The notes: generated by a model from the letters alone, not told the origin. DNA of 26,396 bases from Ruminococcaceae bacterium UBA1320 (GCA_002306975.1 DBTI01000076.1:1-26396); one strand, 5' to 3'; positions 7,335 through 16,331 are shown, counted from the first letter of the stretch. A program made the numbers and translations.

Positions 7335-7368
7335 GCCGTCGGGGGTTATACTCCGACGGCGTTTTTTT
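7335..7368 (+). terminator. Intrinsic terminator on + with no visible gene before it
   Basis: GCCGTCGG (7335-7342) pairs with CCGACGGC (7353-7360), extendable through two more pairs, and is followed by G and seven T (7362-7368). The T tract is on the plus strand, yet the nearest gene on that strand ends at 4530. On the minus strand, behind the parC-like gene, no T tract follows the stem. Confidence 0.7.
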
Positions 7369-7376
7369 GTTTATTT

Positions 7377-9623
7377 TCAGATAAAAGAAAGCTGTTCGCC
7401 TGCGGTATCTTCCGCAATTGGCAGCATCCCCACCCCCGGCAGAGCTTTTACCCTGTAGCGGTGAGCGTTTTTAAAATTGCCCTCGTTATAATCTGTTACA
7501 GAAACAACAGTAACTCCGGGCTTCATTGTCATTACGGCAACGCCCTGCGTATCTCTGGTGGTTTTTGCGTTAACCGCGCCGCTGTGCATAATAAGAAGCC
7601 TGCCCGCCGAAGAAGAAAGCACAAACTCCACGTCTTCACCAATCCTCACAGCGCGGACAAGCGGCGATTTTCCGCTGTATGCACCAATAAGCTTGCGGCG
7701 GTTTTGTTTTGTCGCATAGGATTCAAGTTCCACCTTGGCGACCTTGCCGTTTGCGAAGAAAAACAACATGTAACCTGAATAATCCTGTGTCACAACCATG
7801 CTGATTACATTTTCACCGTCGTCGAAACCGAGTTTTGCAGGGATATAATCACCGAGCAGGCTCGCTTTGCCGTCGTCAAAATCTGACGCCTTTGCTTTAT
7901 AAACCTGGCACATGCTGGTGAAGAACAATAGCTCGCTGTTGTTGGTCGCTTCAACCGTCTGGGTTAAAGCATCGCCCTCCTTGAGCTTTTGCTCACCCGA
8001 CATTCGCAGCGACTGCGGCGTAATCTTTTTGAAGTATCCTTCGCGCGACATAAAAAGTGTAACCGGATAATCGGGGACTTCGTCCTCTATCTGAACATTT
8101 TCATCAGGCAAATCGTAAAGAATCAGGCTTTTGCGCGGCTTGCCGTATTTTTTTGCGACATCGCGCAATTCATCGGCGATTATCGCGAGTAACTTCGAAC
8201 GGTCGGCAAGGGTCGCTTCAAGACCTTCAATTTCCTTTTGAAGCTTGTCTGTTTCCTGCGTGCGTTTGAGAATATATTCACGGTTAAGATGGCGCAGTTT
8301 TATTTCCGCCACATAATCCGCCTGAATCTCGTCTATACCAAAGCCAATCATCAGGTTTGGCACAACTTCGCTTTCCTCGTCGGTTTCGCGGACAATGCGA
8401 ACCGCCTTGTCGATGTCAAGCAATATGCGTGCAAGGCCTTTTAACAGGTGCAGTTTGTCTTTTGCCTTTATCATATCGTGATAAAGGCGGCGGCGCACAC
8501 ATTCGGCACGGAACGCGGTCCATTCAAAAAGCATCTCTCTGACGCCCATTACGCGCGGCATGCCGCCCACAAGAATATTAAAGTTGCAGGCGAAAGAGTC
8601 CTCAAGCGGCGTAGTTTTGAAAAGCCTTGCCATAAGCCTGTCGGGATCAACACCGCGCTTTAAATCAATGGTGAGCTTGAGCCCGGAAAGGTCTGTTTCA
8701 TCACGGATATCGGCGATATCCTTCATCTTACCGCCCTTGACAAGCTCAACTATCTTATCTATGATGGCTTCCACCGTTGTTGTGGGTGGAATCTCGGTTA
8801 TTTCTATACAGTTGTTCGTTTTGTCGTAACCGTAACGCGACCTTACCTTAAAGCTGCCGCGCCCTGTGCGGTAAATATCGTCAAACAGGCTTTTATCGTA
8901 AAGAATTGTGCCGCCGCCGGAAAAATCCGGTGCTTTCAGCGTTGTCATAATGTCGTGCTGCGGGTTTTTAATCAGCCTTATCGCGGTTTCGCAGACTTCG
9001 GCAAGGTTAAACGAGCAAATACTCGACGCCATGCCGACGGCTATGCCTGTGTTTGCGTTGACAAGCACAGACGGGTATGTTACCGGCAGCAGCGTCGGCT
9101 CTTTCATTTTGTTGTCGTAGTTGTCTGCAAAATCAACCGTGTCGCTGTCGATATCCCGAAAAAGCTCGGAACAGATTGCGTCGAGCTTTACCTCGGTGTA
9201 ACGTGAGGCGGCATATGCCATGTCGCGCGAATATGCCTTGCCGAAATTTCCTTTTGAATCTATATATGGGTGCAGCAGCGCGGCATAGCCACGCGAAAGG
9301 CGCACGAGCGTTTCGTATATTGCCGCGTCGCCATGAGGGTTGAGCTTCATTGTCTGCCCGACCACATTGGCTGACTTTGTCCGCTGTGTGGCCAAAAGAC
9401 CCATCTCATACATTGTGAAAAGCAGCTTGCGGTGCGACGGCTTGAAGCCGTCTATTTCCGGAATGGCACGGGATACGATAACACTCATCGCGTACGGCAT
9501 ATAGTTAAGTTCAAGTGTTTGGATTATCGGCTGTTCTACGACTGCTCCCGCGTCTTTGAACTGGGCTTTTGCATGAGTTTTTCTATTTACATTTTTATCG
9601 TTATTACTGTCGCGGCGGGGCAT
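7377..9623 (-). CDS. parC: Type IIA topoisomerase subunit A, ParC/GyrA-like (divergent)
   Basis: This is the DNA breakage-reunion subunit of a topoisomerase IV-like enzyme (decatenation and relaxation of DNA), partner of the ParE-like gene just upstream. The 748 residues include the breakage core with GFKPSHRKLL, NPHGDAAIYE and the active-site Tyr in AASRYTE (Tyr142), a helical coiled-coil region (about 425-500) and a C-terminal beta-pinwheel. The canonical GyrA box QRRGGKG is absent (QNRRKLIGAY instead), arguing against gyrase. At the quinolone-site positions the usual Ser is Ala100 and the acidic residue is Glu104. The start is ATG 9623, with AGGAGTG 5 nt before it; an upstream ATG at 9647 overlaps that ribosome site. 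An N-terminal basic tail of about 25 residues is extra. The symbol is given with reserve because the sequence is divergent. Confidence 0.88.
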   Translation of the reverse strand: MPRRDSNNDKNVNRKTHAKAQFKDAGAVVEQPIIQTLELNYMPYAMSVIVSRAIPEIDGFKPSHRKLLFTMYEMGLLATQRTKSANVVGQTMKLNPHGDAAIYETLVRLSRGYAALLHPYIDSKGNFGKAYSRDMAYAASRYTEVKLDAICSELFRDIDSDTVDFADNYDNKMKEPTLLPVTYPSVLVNANTGIAVGMASSICSFNLAEVCETAIRLIKNPQHDIMTTLKAPDFSGGGTILYDKSLFDDIYRTGRGSFKVRSRYGYDKTNNCIEITEIPPTTTVEAIIDKIVELVKGGKMKDIADIRDETDLSGLKLTIDLKRGVDPDRLMARLFKTTPLEDSFACNFNILVGGMPRVMGVREMLFEWTAFRAECVRRRLYHDMIKAKDKLHLLKGLARILLDIDKAVRIVRETDEESEVVPNLMIGFGIDEIQADYVAEIKLRHLNREYILKRTQETDKLQKEIEGLEATLADRSKLLAIIADELRDVAKKYGKPRKSLILYDLPDENVQIEDEVPDYPVTLFMSREGYFKKITPQSLRMSGEQKLKEGDALTQTVEATNNSELLFFTSMCQVYKAKASDFDDGKASLLGDYIPAKLGFDDGENVISMVVTQDYSGYMLFFFANGKVAKVELESYATKQNRRKLIGAYSGKSPLVRAVRIGEDVEFVLSSSAGRLLIMHSGAVNAKTTRDTQGVAVMTMKPGVTVVSVTDYNEGNFKNAHRYRVKALPGVGMLPIAEDTAGEQLSFI

Positions 9624-9669
9624 TTTATCACTCCTGTTAATTATCATCGGTTTGAAATAGCGAAACTTA

Positions 9670-11658
9670 TCAGCTCACATCAGCAAGATCAAGATACAAA
9701 TAGCCTTTTTCGGCGATATATTCTTTTCTTCCCGCAAGGTTGTCGCCCAAAAGAAGGTCGAACATTGCTTCTGTTTGTTCCACTTCGGAGGGGGTTACCT
9801 TAATAAGCCTTCTGGATTCCGGGTTCATTGTGGTTTCCCACATCATGTCCGGCTCATTTTCGCCAAGACCTTTTGAACGCTGCACACTGTATTTTTTTTC
9901 GCCGATCTTCTCTGTTATTTCAGCCTTTTCCTTTTCGGTATAGGCAAAATAGGTTTTGTCTTTTACGTTTATTTCGAATAGCGGCGACTCGGCTATATAG
10001 ACAAAGCCTTTTTCGATAAGAGTCGGCACAAGCCTGTAAAGCATAGTGAGAATCAGCGTGCGAATCTGGAACCCGTCGACGTCGGCATCGGTGCAGATTA
10101 CAATTTTATTCCAGCGAAGAAGTGAAAGGTCGAAGGACTGAAGCTCCTTGTTCGCCTTTGAGTGAACCTCAACGCCGCAGCCAAGCACCTTGATGATATC
10201 GGTAATGATATCGTTTTTAAAAATTCGCCCAAACTCTGCCTTCAGGCAGTTAAGAATTTTGCCGCGCACCGGAATGATCGCCTGAAACTCGGCGTCACGC
10301 CCAAGCTTGCAGGCGCCGAGCGCCGAATCACCCTCAACGATGTAGAGCTCGCGGCGCTCCGTGTCACGTGTGCGGCAGTCTACGAACTTCTGTACACGGT
10401 TGGCAAGGTCAATGTTGCCCGACAGCTTCTTTTTTATATTAAGTCGCGTCTTTTCGGCATTCTCGCGGCTGCGCTTGTTTATTAAAACCTGTGCCGCGAT
10501 TTTTTCCGCGTCCGCCGGGTTCTCTATAAAATAGACTTCGAGCGAATGGCGCAGAAAATCTGTCATCGCTTCTTGAATAAACTTGTTTGTAATGGACTTT
10601 TTGGTCTGGTTTTCGTAAGAAGTACGGGTTGAAAACGACGACGTTATAAGCAGCAGGCAATCCTGTATATCTTGAAAGCTGATTTTGCTCTCGTTTTTGA
10701 GGTATTTATTGTTTTGCTTTAAATAGGCGTCAATCTGTGACAAAAACGCGCTGCGCACCGCTTTTTCCGGCGCACCGCCATGTTCAAGCCAGCTTGAGTT
10801 GTGGTAATATTCTAAAAGGTTAGTGCTGTTGTGAAAGCAAAGTGACGCCTCGATTTTCACTTTATATTCAGGCTTGTCCGCCCGGTCACGGCCTCTGCGC
10901 TCGGCCTGCCAATACTGCACCGGTGTCAGCGCGCTCTCGCCCGCAAGCTCGGCGGCGTAATCCTGTATGCCGTTTTCATAGCGAAACTCGCTTGTTTCAA
11001 ATCCGTCCGCCGTTTGGTCGTTTAATATAAACAGCAAGCCGGAGTTTACAACAGCCTGACGTTTTAAAGTATCTTTAAAATAATCGATTGATACGGCAAT
11101 ATCGGTAAAAACCTGCAAATCCGGTTTCCAGCGGATTTTCGAGCCGGTCTTTTTATCATTTGTTTTTTGCTTTATTAATCCTCCGATGTTTTCGCCGTGT
11201 TCAAAATGAAGGGTATAAACAAAGCCGTCGCGCTTTACTTCAACGTCCATATATTCCGAAGAATATTGCGTTGCGCAGGCGCCAAGCCCATTTAAGCCCA
11301 GCGAAAACTCATAGCTTTCGCCCTCAAGCGTATTGTATTTGCCGCCGGCATAAAGCTCGCAGAAGATAAGTTCCCAGTTGTAGCGCTGCTCATTCTGGTT
11401 AAAATCAAGCGGCATGCCGCGCCCGAAATCCTCTACCTCAACGGAATTATCCGCAAAGCGTGTGATAACGATCCGGTTTCCAAAACCCTCACGCGCTTCA
11501 TCTATTGAATTTGAAAGTATCTCAAAAATGGAATGTTCACAGCCCTCAAGACCGTCTGAACCGAAAATAACGCCCGGGCGTTTACGCACCCTGTCGGCAC
11601 CCTTCAGCGACGATATGCTTTCATTGCCGTAAGAGGCTGTTTCCTGCTTTTTTACCAT
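9670..11658 (-). CDS. parE: Type IIA topoisomerase subunit B, ParE/GyrB-like (divergent)
   Basis: This is the ATPase and TOPRIM subunit paired with the ParC-like protein encoded 46 nt downstream. The 662 residues show a GHKL ATPase domain with catalytic Glu46 and Mg-binding Asn50 in EILSNSIDEA, VEDFGRGMP (75-83), and the QTK loop Lys (351-353). The TOPRIM domain has VEGDSA (441-446), DADVDG (524-529) and QRSKGLGE (593-600). Length matches ParE and Gram-positive GyrB, without the large proteobacterial insert. The ATP-lid glycine motif, normally SGGLHGVG, is SLGLNGLG here (119-126), a clear departure. GGGGG about 7 nt upstream supports the ATG at 11658. A separate canonical gyrAB is expected elsewhere in the genome. 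Confidence 0.88.
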   Translation of the reverse strand: MVKKQETASYGNESISSLKGADRVRKRPGVIFGSDGLEGCEHSIFEILSNSIDEAREGFGNRIVITRFADNSVEVEDFGRGMPLDFNQNEQRYNWELIFCELYAGGKYNTLEGESYEFSLGLNGLGACATQYSSEYMDVEVKRDGFVYTLHFEHGENIGGLIKQKTNDKKTGSKIRWKPDLQVFTDIAVSIDYFKDTLKRQAVVNSGLLFILNDQTADGFETSEFRYENGIQDYAAELAGESALTPVQYWQAERRGRDRADKPEYKVKIEASLCFHNSTNLLEYYHNSSWLEHGGAPEKAVRSAFLSQIDAYLKQNNKYLKNESKISFQDIQDCLLLITSSFSTRTSYENQTKKSITNKFIQEAMTDFLRHSLEVYFIENPADAEKIAAQVLINKRSRENAEKTRLNIKKKLSGNIDLANRVQKFVDCRTRDTERRELYIVEGDSALGACKLGRDAEFQAIIPVRGKILNCLKAEFGRIFKNDIITDIIKVLGCGVEVHSKANKELQSFDLSLLRWNKIVICTDADVDGFQIRTLILTMLYRLVPTLIEKGFVYIAESPLFEINVKDKTYFAYTEKEKAEITEKIGEKKYSVQRSKGLGENEPDMMWETTMNPESRRLIKVTPSEVEQTEAMFDLLLGDNLAGRKEYIAEKGYLYLDLADVS

Positions 11659-11773
11659 GCATTGTCCCCCGTTTAGTTAATCTAATAGCAAGTTAAACGA
11701 CGCGTTATTTTTCTTTTACAATTACACTGTTTCAGTATTACTGTTTCTTTAAAAGGTAATACGCTTATTTTAT

Positions 11774-11802
11774 ACTGTAATCAAAAAAACAGTTTCTGTC
11801 AA
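11774..11802 (-). promoter_or_regulatory. Predicted promoter of the parE-parC operon
   Basis: A perfect TTGACA (11802-11797) is followed after 17 nt by TACAGT (11779-11774), giving a leader of roughly 110 nt. The octamer ACTGTTTC occurs twice in the leader on the plus strand, 14 nt apart (about 11727 and 11741). Confidence 0.65.
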
Positions 11803-11856
11803 GAAATTATGCGGAATGATTAATCAGTTGACTTGTGTCTGAACATTAATTTATAG

Positions 11857-12933
11857 TCATTTTCCGAGGATCGCGGCGATTCTGCCCTGCGCTTTTTCAT
11901 AATTTCCGCAGCGTTTGTAATATTCAAGCGCTTCTTCATGCTTGCCGAGGCATTCGAATATTACGCCGATGTTGTAAAGCGGAAGCCATGAGGTGACACC
12001 GTCCATTTTGCCGCCTTCAAGCTCCGTGCATTTCAAAAATGTTTCCGCCGCCTTAGAAAACATGGCGTTCATCATATAGATATAGGCGAGCAGAAAGTTA
12101 TAATCCGGGCTGTTACTGTAATAATCTTTGCATTTTTCTATAATCATTGCTGCTTTAAAGTCATTGGTGTTAACAACGGCGTAGCCATAGGCAGTGATTA
12201 AATCTGCGGCATACTCTAAGTTGTAATTCTCAATGAGCGTTACTGCCTTTTCAAAGTATCGCAAGGCTTCAACGTTATTTTTTTCGAGCGAATAGCTTTT
12301 GCCGAGCTGAAACAGCAGATAGCAGTCGTCACCTTGCTTTTTAAGAGCCTTTTTTAGCATTGATATATTGCGCGCTGTCTTGTTTTTTCTTTTGATCTCG
12401 GCATCTTTATAGCCTGAATGGAGCAATGCAATTTCGACATCGGTTCTGTCAGACGCGCCGCCGTCTTTTGCCGTTAACTGTTCATGAATAGTCCCTGTAA
12501 AATGAAAATATCTTTTGTTGAAAAGGCGGCTTATGCTGTCGGTTACTGCCCTTTCCTCCAGTGCTCCGACACGGCTTTCGTCGGTTGTACTGATTATTTT
12601 AACCCTGCCAACCCTGCGCTGGTTTTCGCTTTTTATGAAGCTTCCTATTTCTTGCACGTTCCAAAAATCCACGGTTTCATCGGCGTCTAGTACGATAATC
12701 CAGTCGTTTTTCGCACATTCGGCCGAGAAATTTCTCGCGGCGGAAAAATCGTCTGTCCATTTGTATTTAAAAATTCTGTCTGTATATTCACCGGCTATTT
12801 TAACCGTGCCGTCAGTTGAGCCGGTGTCAACTACTATGATCTCGTCAACAAAGCTTTCAATGCTCTTCAGGCACTTTTCAATGCAGCTTTCTTCATTTTT
12901 TACGATAAGGCAGGCGCTCAGTTTATTTTCCAT
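11857..12933 (-). CDS. Family 2 glycosyltransferase with TPR-like C-terminus
   Basis: This is a 358-residue GT-A glycosyltransferase (GT2). The N-terminal domain has IVKNEE (10-15), VVDTGSTDGT (34-43), FSAARNFS (63-70) and the metal-binding DADE (83-86), then FTGTIHEQL, a pattern typical of SunS-like GT2 enzymes. From about residue 200 it turns into helical repeats resembling tetratricopeptide repeats (YLLFQLGKSYSLEKNNVEALRYFEKA is one clear unit, LYNIGVIFECLGKHEEALEYYKRC another). The acceptor may be a protein or peptide bound by these repeats, or a cell-surface polymer; this is inference. The ribosome site before ATG 12933 is weak (AAGGA about 12 nt away). It stands alone between a terminator and the parE promoter. 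Confidence 0.88.
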   Translation of the reverse strand: MENKLSACLIVKNEESCIEKCLKSIESFVDEIIVVDTGSTDGTVKIAGEYTDRIFKYKWTDDFSAARNFSAECAKNDWIIVLDADETVDFWNVQEIGSFIKSENQRRVGRVKIISTTDESRVGALEERAVTDSISRLFNKRYFHFTGTIHEQLTAKDGGASDRTDVEIALLHSGYKDAEIKRKNKTARNISMLKKALKKQGDDCYLLFQLGKSYSLEKNNVEALRYFEKAVTLIENYNLEYAADLITAYGYAVVNTNDFKAAMIIEKCKDYYSNSPDYNFLLAYIYMMNAMFSKAAETFLKCTELEGGKMDGVTSWLPLYNIGVIFECLGKHEEALEYYKRCGNYEKAQGRIAAILGK

Positions 12934-12971
12934 CTGTTTTAACAGTCCTTGTCAGATATTTATTTTACACG

Positions 12972-13007
12972 AAAAAGCCGCTAAGCCTTTTTACAGACCT
13001 TGCGGCT
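12972..13007 (-). terminator. Intrinsic terminator after the LiaF-like gene
   Basis: Read on the minus strand, AGCCGCAAG (13007-12999) pairs with CTTAGCGGCT (12985-12976) with one bulged A, followed by five T (12976-12972). It lies 94 nt after the LiaF-like stop and just before the glycosyltransferase gene. Confidence 0.75.
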
Positions 13008-13008
13008 C

Positions 13009-13079
13009 TATAGCAATTAAAAAAAGGAATTCTTTTTGTTTCTCGCTATAACTTCCTTCTTAAAAATATAATTGCTATA
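13009..13079. repeat. Small inverted-repeat element, copy A (71 bp)
   Basis: Perfect 11-bp ends TATAGCAATTA (13009-13019) and TAATTGCTATA (13069-13079). The interior holds AAGGAATTC followed by a T-rich run on the left and CCTTCTTAAAAATA before the right end, features that recur in the copies at 24262-24362 and 24402-24509. It sits between a terminator and the end of the LiaF-like gene and contains no reading frame. Confidence 0.7.
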
Positions 13080-13100
13080 ATTTGTTGTTTGCAGTGCTAA

Positions 13101-13799
13101 TTATGACAATATGCAAGAACCGAAAACAGCCGCGCCTTTTATCAAAATATAAGGTGCGCCCTCATAGGGGAGGAGTGTCGGGGCGTTGTTTAAAAACGAG
13201 CCGAAAACGGGAGTCACATCGGTCCTGTATGGAATGTTGCGGGGCATTCTTACCTCAAGTGTGCCAAATACCGCGGAAACTTCAAGAACGGCGTTGCCTT
13301 GAATCTCAACTTGACTTAGATCGACAAATGCGCGCCCGAACACACTTGAAACATGCCCGCCCTTAAAGCTTTTTGAAGAGTTGGCTGTGTTGTTATCTGA
13401 AAAAATAGTATTATAATCAACATAATCACTGTTGTCTGGGTTTACAGCCTTTCCATCGGGATTATATGAGCTGTGAGGGTGAAATGCCGCTTTTATGATT
13501 ATCCACAGACCTAATAGAATAATTAAAATCGCGATAAGCGCTGAAAACTCAATCCGCCCGAAGAAAAACGGAAAATCTCTTAAAAATACCCATAAGCCTA
13601 TTATAAAGAACATCACATTCCAAAAATGAAAACCTCTGTGTATGAAGCTGACGATTGAAAGCGCGACAATGACAAGCGCCCAGAACTCTGAAAATGTAAC
13701 ATGGAAGCTCCAACCCAAAACACTGTTTGCAAGCGCGAGCAAGCCGAAGAATATGACGAATAACCCGAAAACAATACCGGACAAAGCTGATCTTCTCAT
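13101..13799 (-). CDS. LiaF-like membrane protein (putative envelope stress sensor)
   Basis: This 232-residue integral membrane protein has four hydrophobic segments (about 8-28, 38-53, 58-73 and 84-104), a polar Asn/Asp/Ser-rich linker (about 108-142), and a C-terminal beta-rich domain with repeated VFG turns (SSVFGRAFVDLSQ, AVFGTLEVRMP, PVFGSFL, AAVFGSCILS). That pattern is typical of the LiaF C-terminal domain family. In Bacillus, LiaF inhibits the LiaRS envelope-stress two-component system. No liaRS genes are visible here, so a regulatory role is only inferred. GGGGGGAG lies 6 nt before the ATG at 13799. The gene follows ftsH across a terminator and may be expressed by read-through. Confidence 0.8.
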   Translation of the reverse strand: MRRSALSGIVFGLFVIFFGLLALANSVLGWSFHVTFSEFWALVIVALSIVSFIHRGFHFWNVMFFIIGLWVFLRDFPFFFGRIEFSALIAILIILLGLWIIIKAAFHPHSSYNPDGKAVNPDNSDYVDYNTIFSDNNTANSSKSFKGGHVSSVFGRAFVDLSQVEIQGNAVLEVSAVFGTLEVRMPRNIPYRTDVTPVFGSFLNNAPTLLPYEGAPYILIKGAAVFGSCILS

Positions 13800-13815
13800 T
13801 TATTCTCCCCCCTGC

Positions 13816-13851
13816 AAAAAAATTAATGGGCGGTCGAGACGACCGCCCATT
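13816..13851 (-). terminator. Intrinsic terminator after ftsH
   Basis: AATGGGCGGTCG (13825-13836) and its complement (13840-13851) form a 12-bp stem with a 3-nt loop. On the minus strand it is followed by TAA and seven T (13822-13816), 6 nt beyond the ftsH stop. The ribosome site of the LiaF-like gene begins immediately after. Confidence 0.88.
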
Positions 13852-13856
13852 TTATA

Positions 13857-15740
13857 TCAGACAACGGGTGCGTCAACAAAGCCCTGTATACCGATAGGAC
13901 CGTTTCCGTTATCACTGAAAAACTTTTCAAACTCTTCCCCCGACATCTTTTCATGTTCGAAAAGATACCCCGCAACAAGGTTGAGCTTCTCTCTTTTGTC
14001 TTTCAATATATCGTGCGTTTTTTCATAGGCCTCATCAATAATATTCTTTATTTCGGAGTCTATTTCAGCCGCAACATTTTCTGAATAGGCGCGTGCCTGT
14101 GCAAAATCTCTGCCTAAGAACACTTCATCATGCTCAGAACCGTAAACGATTGGCCCAAGCTTTTCGCTCATGCCGTAAGCTGTGACCATTTTACGGGCAA
14201 TTCCTGTAGCGCGCTCGATATCGTTTGAAGCGCCGGTTGAAATGTCGCCCAAAACAATACTTTCAGCTACCCTACCGCCAAGAAGCGTGCAGATTTCCTC
14301 AAACATCTCGGTCTTTGAGGTATAATATTTATCCTCAACCGGAGGAGAAAGTGTGAAACCGCCCGCGCGGCCACGCGGAATTATTGAAATCTGCTGCACC
14401 GGATTTTGCGTCGGCAGATATTTTGTTACAACAGCATGGCCTGCCTCATGGAATGAAGTAAGGTGTTTTTCCTTTTCGCTTATAATACGCGACTTCTTTT
14501 CAGGCCCTACGATAACCTTGATGGTGGCTTCTTCAATTTCTGCCATGTTGATTACATGCTCACCGCGGCGCGCGCTGAGAAGCGCTGCCTCGTTAAGCAG
14601 ATTTTCAATATCGGCTCCCGTAAAGCCGACGGTTGTTTTTGCAATTTCCCTAAGGTCAACATCCGGCGCAAGAGGCTTGCCCCTTGAGTGAACCTTTAAT
14701 ATTTCCTCGCGTCCCTTTATATCGGGCGCGCCGACAAACACCTGACGATCGAAACGACCCGGGCGCATAAGCGCAGGATCAAGTATATCCGGTCTGTTGG
14801 TCGCCGCGATGATAATTACACCCTCGTTGGCGCCAAAGCCGTCCATTTCAACAAGCAACTGGTTTAGAGTCTGCTCACGCTCATCGTGACCGCCGCCAAG
14901 ACCGGCGCCGCGATGACGACCGACTGCGTCGATTTCATCGATGAATACGATACATGGAGCGCTCTTCTTCGCCTGTTCGAACAAGTCGCGGACACGCGAC
15001 GCGCCGACACCGACAAACATCTCAACAAAGTCAGAACCGGAAATTGAGAAGAACGGCACGCCCGCTTCGCCGGCAACGGCCTTTGCAAGCAGCGTTTTAC
15101 CTGTTCCCGGAGGGCCCACAAGCAGCACGCCTTTTGGAATGCGCGCGCCGAGTTCGTTAAATTTATGCGGATTTTTAAGAAACTCGACAATTTCGCGAAG
15201 CTCCTCTTTTTCCTCATCCGCACCTGCGACATCAGCGAAGGTTTTGCGCTTCTTTTCATCGGTAACCTGTTTTATACGAGCTTTGCCGAACGACATTACC
15301 TTCCCGCCGCCGGCGCCGCCGCCTGCCTGATTCATCATATAAACCCAGATGATGATTAGGAACACCGTAAACAGCAGCCACGGCAGCAAACTGAACCACC
15401 ATGGAGCCTGCCACGCCTGAATGTAATCATAGGTTATGCGCGAATCAACATTTTTTGAGTTGTAATCGCTTACTTTTGGCTCGACTGTCTTTAGAAAAAC
15501 ATCAATGCTTGGCACAGTGTATTTAACCTGTGTCGTTGAATTGCGCAGTGTTAAAATTAAATCGCCGTTTCCAAGGTCAAGTGAAAAATCCTTAACCTGA
15601 TTGTTATCGAAATACTCTATAATAGTTGAATATCTTGGCTTTTTATCAGCCGGCTGCTGATTGAACAAACTGAGCGCAAGTATTCCTATGACAATCAAAA
15701 CTATATAGATGGCGATGCCGCGCATGTTTTTTTTATTCAA
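13857..15740 (-). CDS. ftsH: ATP-dependent zinc metalloprotease FtsH
   Basis: FtsH is a membrane-anchored AAA+ protease that degrades misfolded membrane proteins and regulatory substrates as a hexamer. The 627-residue product has a first TM helix (about 8-26), an extracytoplasmic domain, a second TM (about 114-136) and a GGGAGGGK linker. Walker A is GPPGTGKT (209-216), Walker B is IVFIDEID (264-271) with DE at 268-269, the second region of homology includes RPGRFDR, and the zinc site is HEAGH (431-435). The start is probably TTG 15740, 8 nt after AAGGAG. The GTG at 15749 overlaps that ribosome site, and ATG 15725 is too far from it. Order tilS-hpt-ftsH is the classic Firmicute arrangement. 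Confidence 0.96.
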   Translation of the reverse strand: MNKKNMRGIAIYIVLIVIGILALSLFNQQPADKKPRYSTIIEYFDNNQVKDFSLDLGNGDLILTLRNSTTQVKYTVPSIDVFLKTVEPKVSDYNSKNVDSRITYDYIQAWQAPWWFSLLPWLLFTVFLIIIWVYMMNQAGGGAGGGKVMSFGKARIKQVTDEKKRKTFADVAGADEEKEELREIVEFLKNPHKFNELGARIPKGVLLVGPPGTGKTLLAKAVAGEAGVPFFSISGSDFVEMFVGVGASRVRDLFEQAKKSAPCIVFIDEIDAVGRHRGAGLGGGHDEREQTLNQLLVEMDGFGANEGVIIIAATNRPDILDPALMRPGRFDRQVFVGAPDIKGREEILKVHSRGKPLAPDVDLREIAKTTVGFTGADIENLLNEAALLSARRGEHVINMAEIEEATIKVIVGPEKKSRIISEKEKHLTSFHEAGHAVVTKYLPTQNPVQQISIIPRGRAGGFTLSPPVEDKYYTSKTEMFEEICTLLGGRVAESIVLGDISTGASNDIERATGIARKMVTAYGMSEKLGPIVYGSEHDEVFLGRDFAQARAYSENVAAEIDSEIKNIIDEAYEKTHDILKDKREKLNLVAGYLFEHEKMSGEEFEKFFSDNGNGPIGIQGFVDAPVV

Positions 15741-15787
15741 ATATATCACTCCTTGTGCCGCTCTTTTGCTGCAAGCAAAGGCTATCT

Positions 15788-16327
15788 TTACTTCTCATAA
15801 ACTCGAGGTTTAAGAACGCCGACAAAAGGCAGATTGCGGTATTTTTCCGCGTAATCCAGGCCGTAGCCTACAACAAATTTATCGGGTATATCGAACCCGT
15901 GGTAATCGGTGTTGACATCTACCCGACGGGAATACGGTTTGTCGAGCAACGTGCAGATTTTAACGCTCTGGGGATTGCGTGACTTTAATAATTCTATGAT
16001 GTAATGAAGCGTGAGGCCGCTGTCAAGTATATCTTCGACAATCAAGACGTCATAACCCTGAAGCGGAATGTCGAGATCCTTGACTATTTTAACCACACCC
16101 GAAGTTTTTACATCGGCACCATAGCTTGAAACCGACATGAAATCGATGCGGGTGGGGATGGTAATTTCCTTCATAAGATCAGACATGAAAACTACGGAGC
16201 CTTTGAGAATGCCCACAAGCAATAAATTCTTACCCTTGTAATCTTCACTTATCTTTGCGCCAAGCTCTGCAACTTTCCCTGCCAGTTTTTCTTTTGAAAG
16301 CAGGACCTCTGCAATATCGTCCAACAA
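15788..16327 (-). CDS. hpt: Hypoxanthine phosphoribosyltransferase
   Basis: This purine-salvage enzyme makes IMP (and GMP) from hypoxanthine (or guanine) and PRPP in the cytosol. The 179-residue protein has the PRPP-binding signature VEDILDSGLTL (97-107), the flexible-loop region SVSSYG (65-70) and the C-terminal GYGLDYAEKYRNLPFVGVL purine-site segment. The frame starts with TTG at 16327, 9 nt after GGAGG; no in-frame ATG lies near this site. tilS ends only 4 nt before, and its last codons contain the ribosome site, so translation is probably coupled. Confidence 0.95.
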   Translation of the reverse strand: MLDDIAEVLLSKEKLAGKVAELGAKISEDYKGKNLLLVGILKGSVVFMSDLMKEITIPTRIDFMSVSSYGADVKTSGVVKIVKDLDIPLQGYDVLIVEDILDSGLTLHYIIELLKSRNPQSVKICTLLDKPYSRRVDVNTDYHGFDIPDKFVVGYGLDYAEKYRNLPFVGVLKPRVYEK

Positions 16328-16331
16328 TATG

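Noticed and set aside
7276..7458. A 60-residue + strand frame crossing the orphan terminator
   Set aside because: It runs through the terminator hairpin and into the parC-like gene's end and has no ribosome site. A small RNA is more plausible than a protein.
15741..15749. GTG at 15749 as start of ftsH
   Set aside because: The GTG is part of the AAGGAGTG ribosome site itself; the TTG at 15740 is correctly spaced from it.
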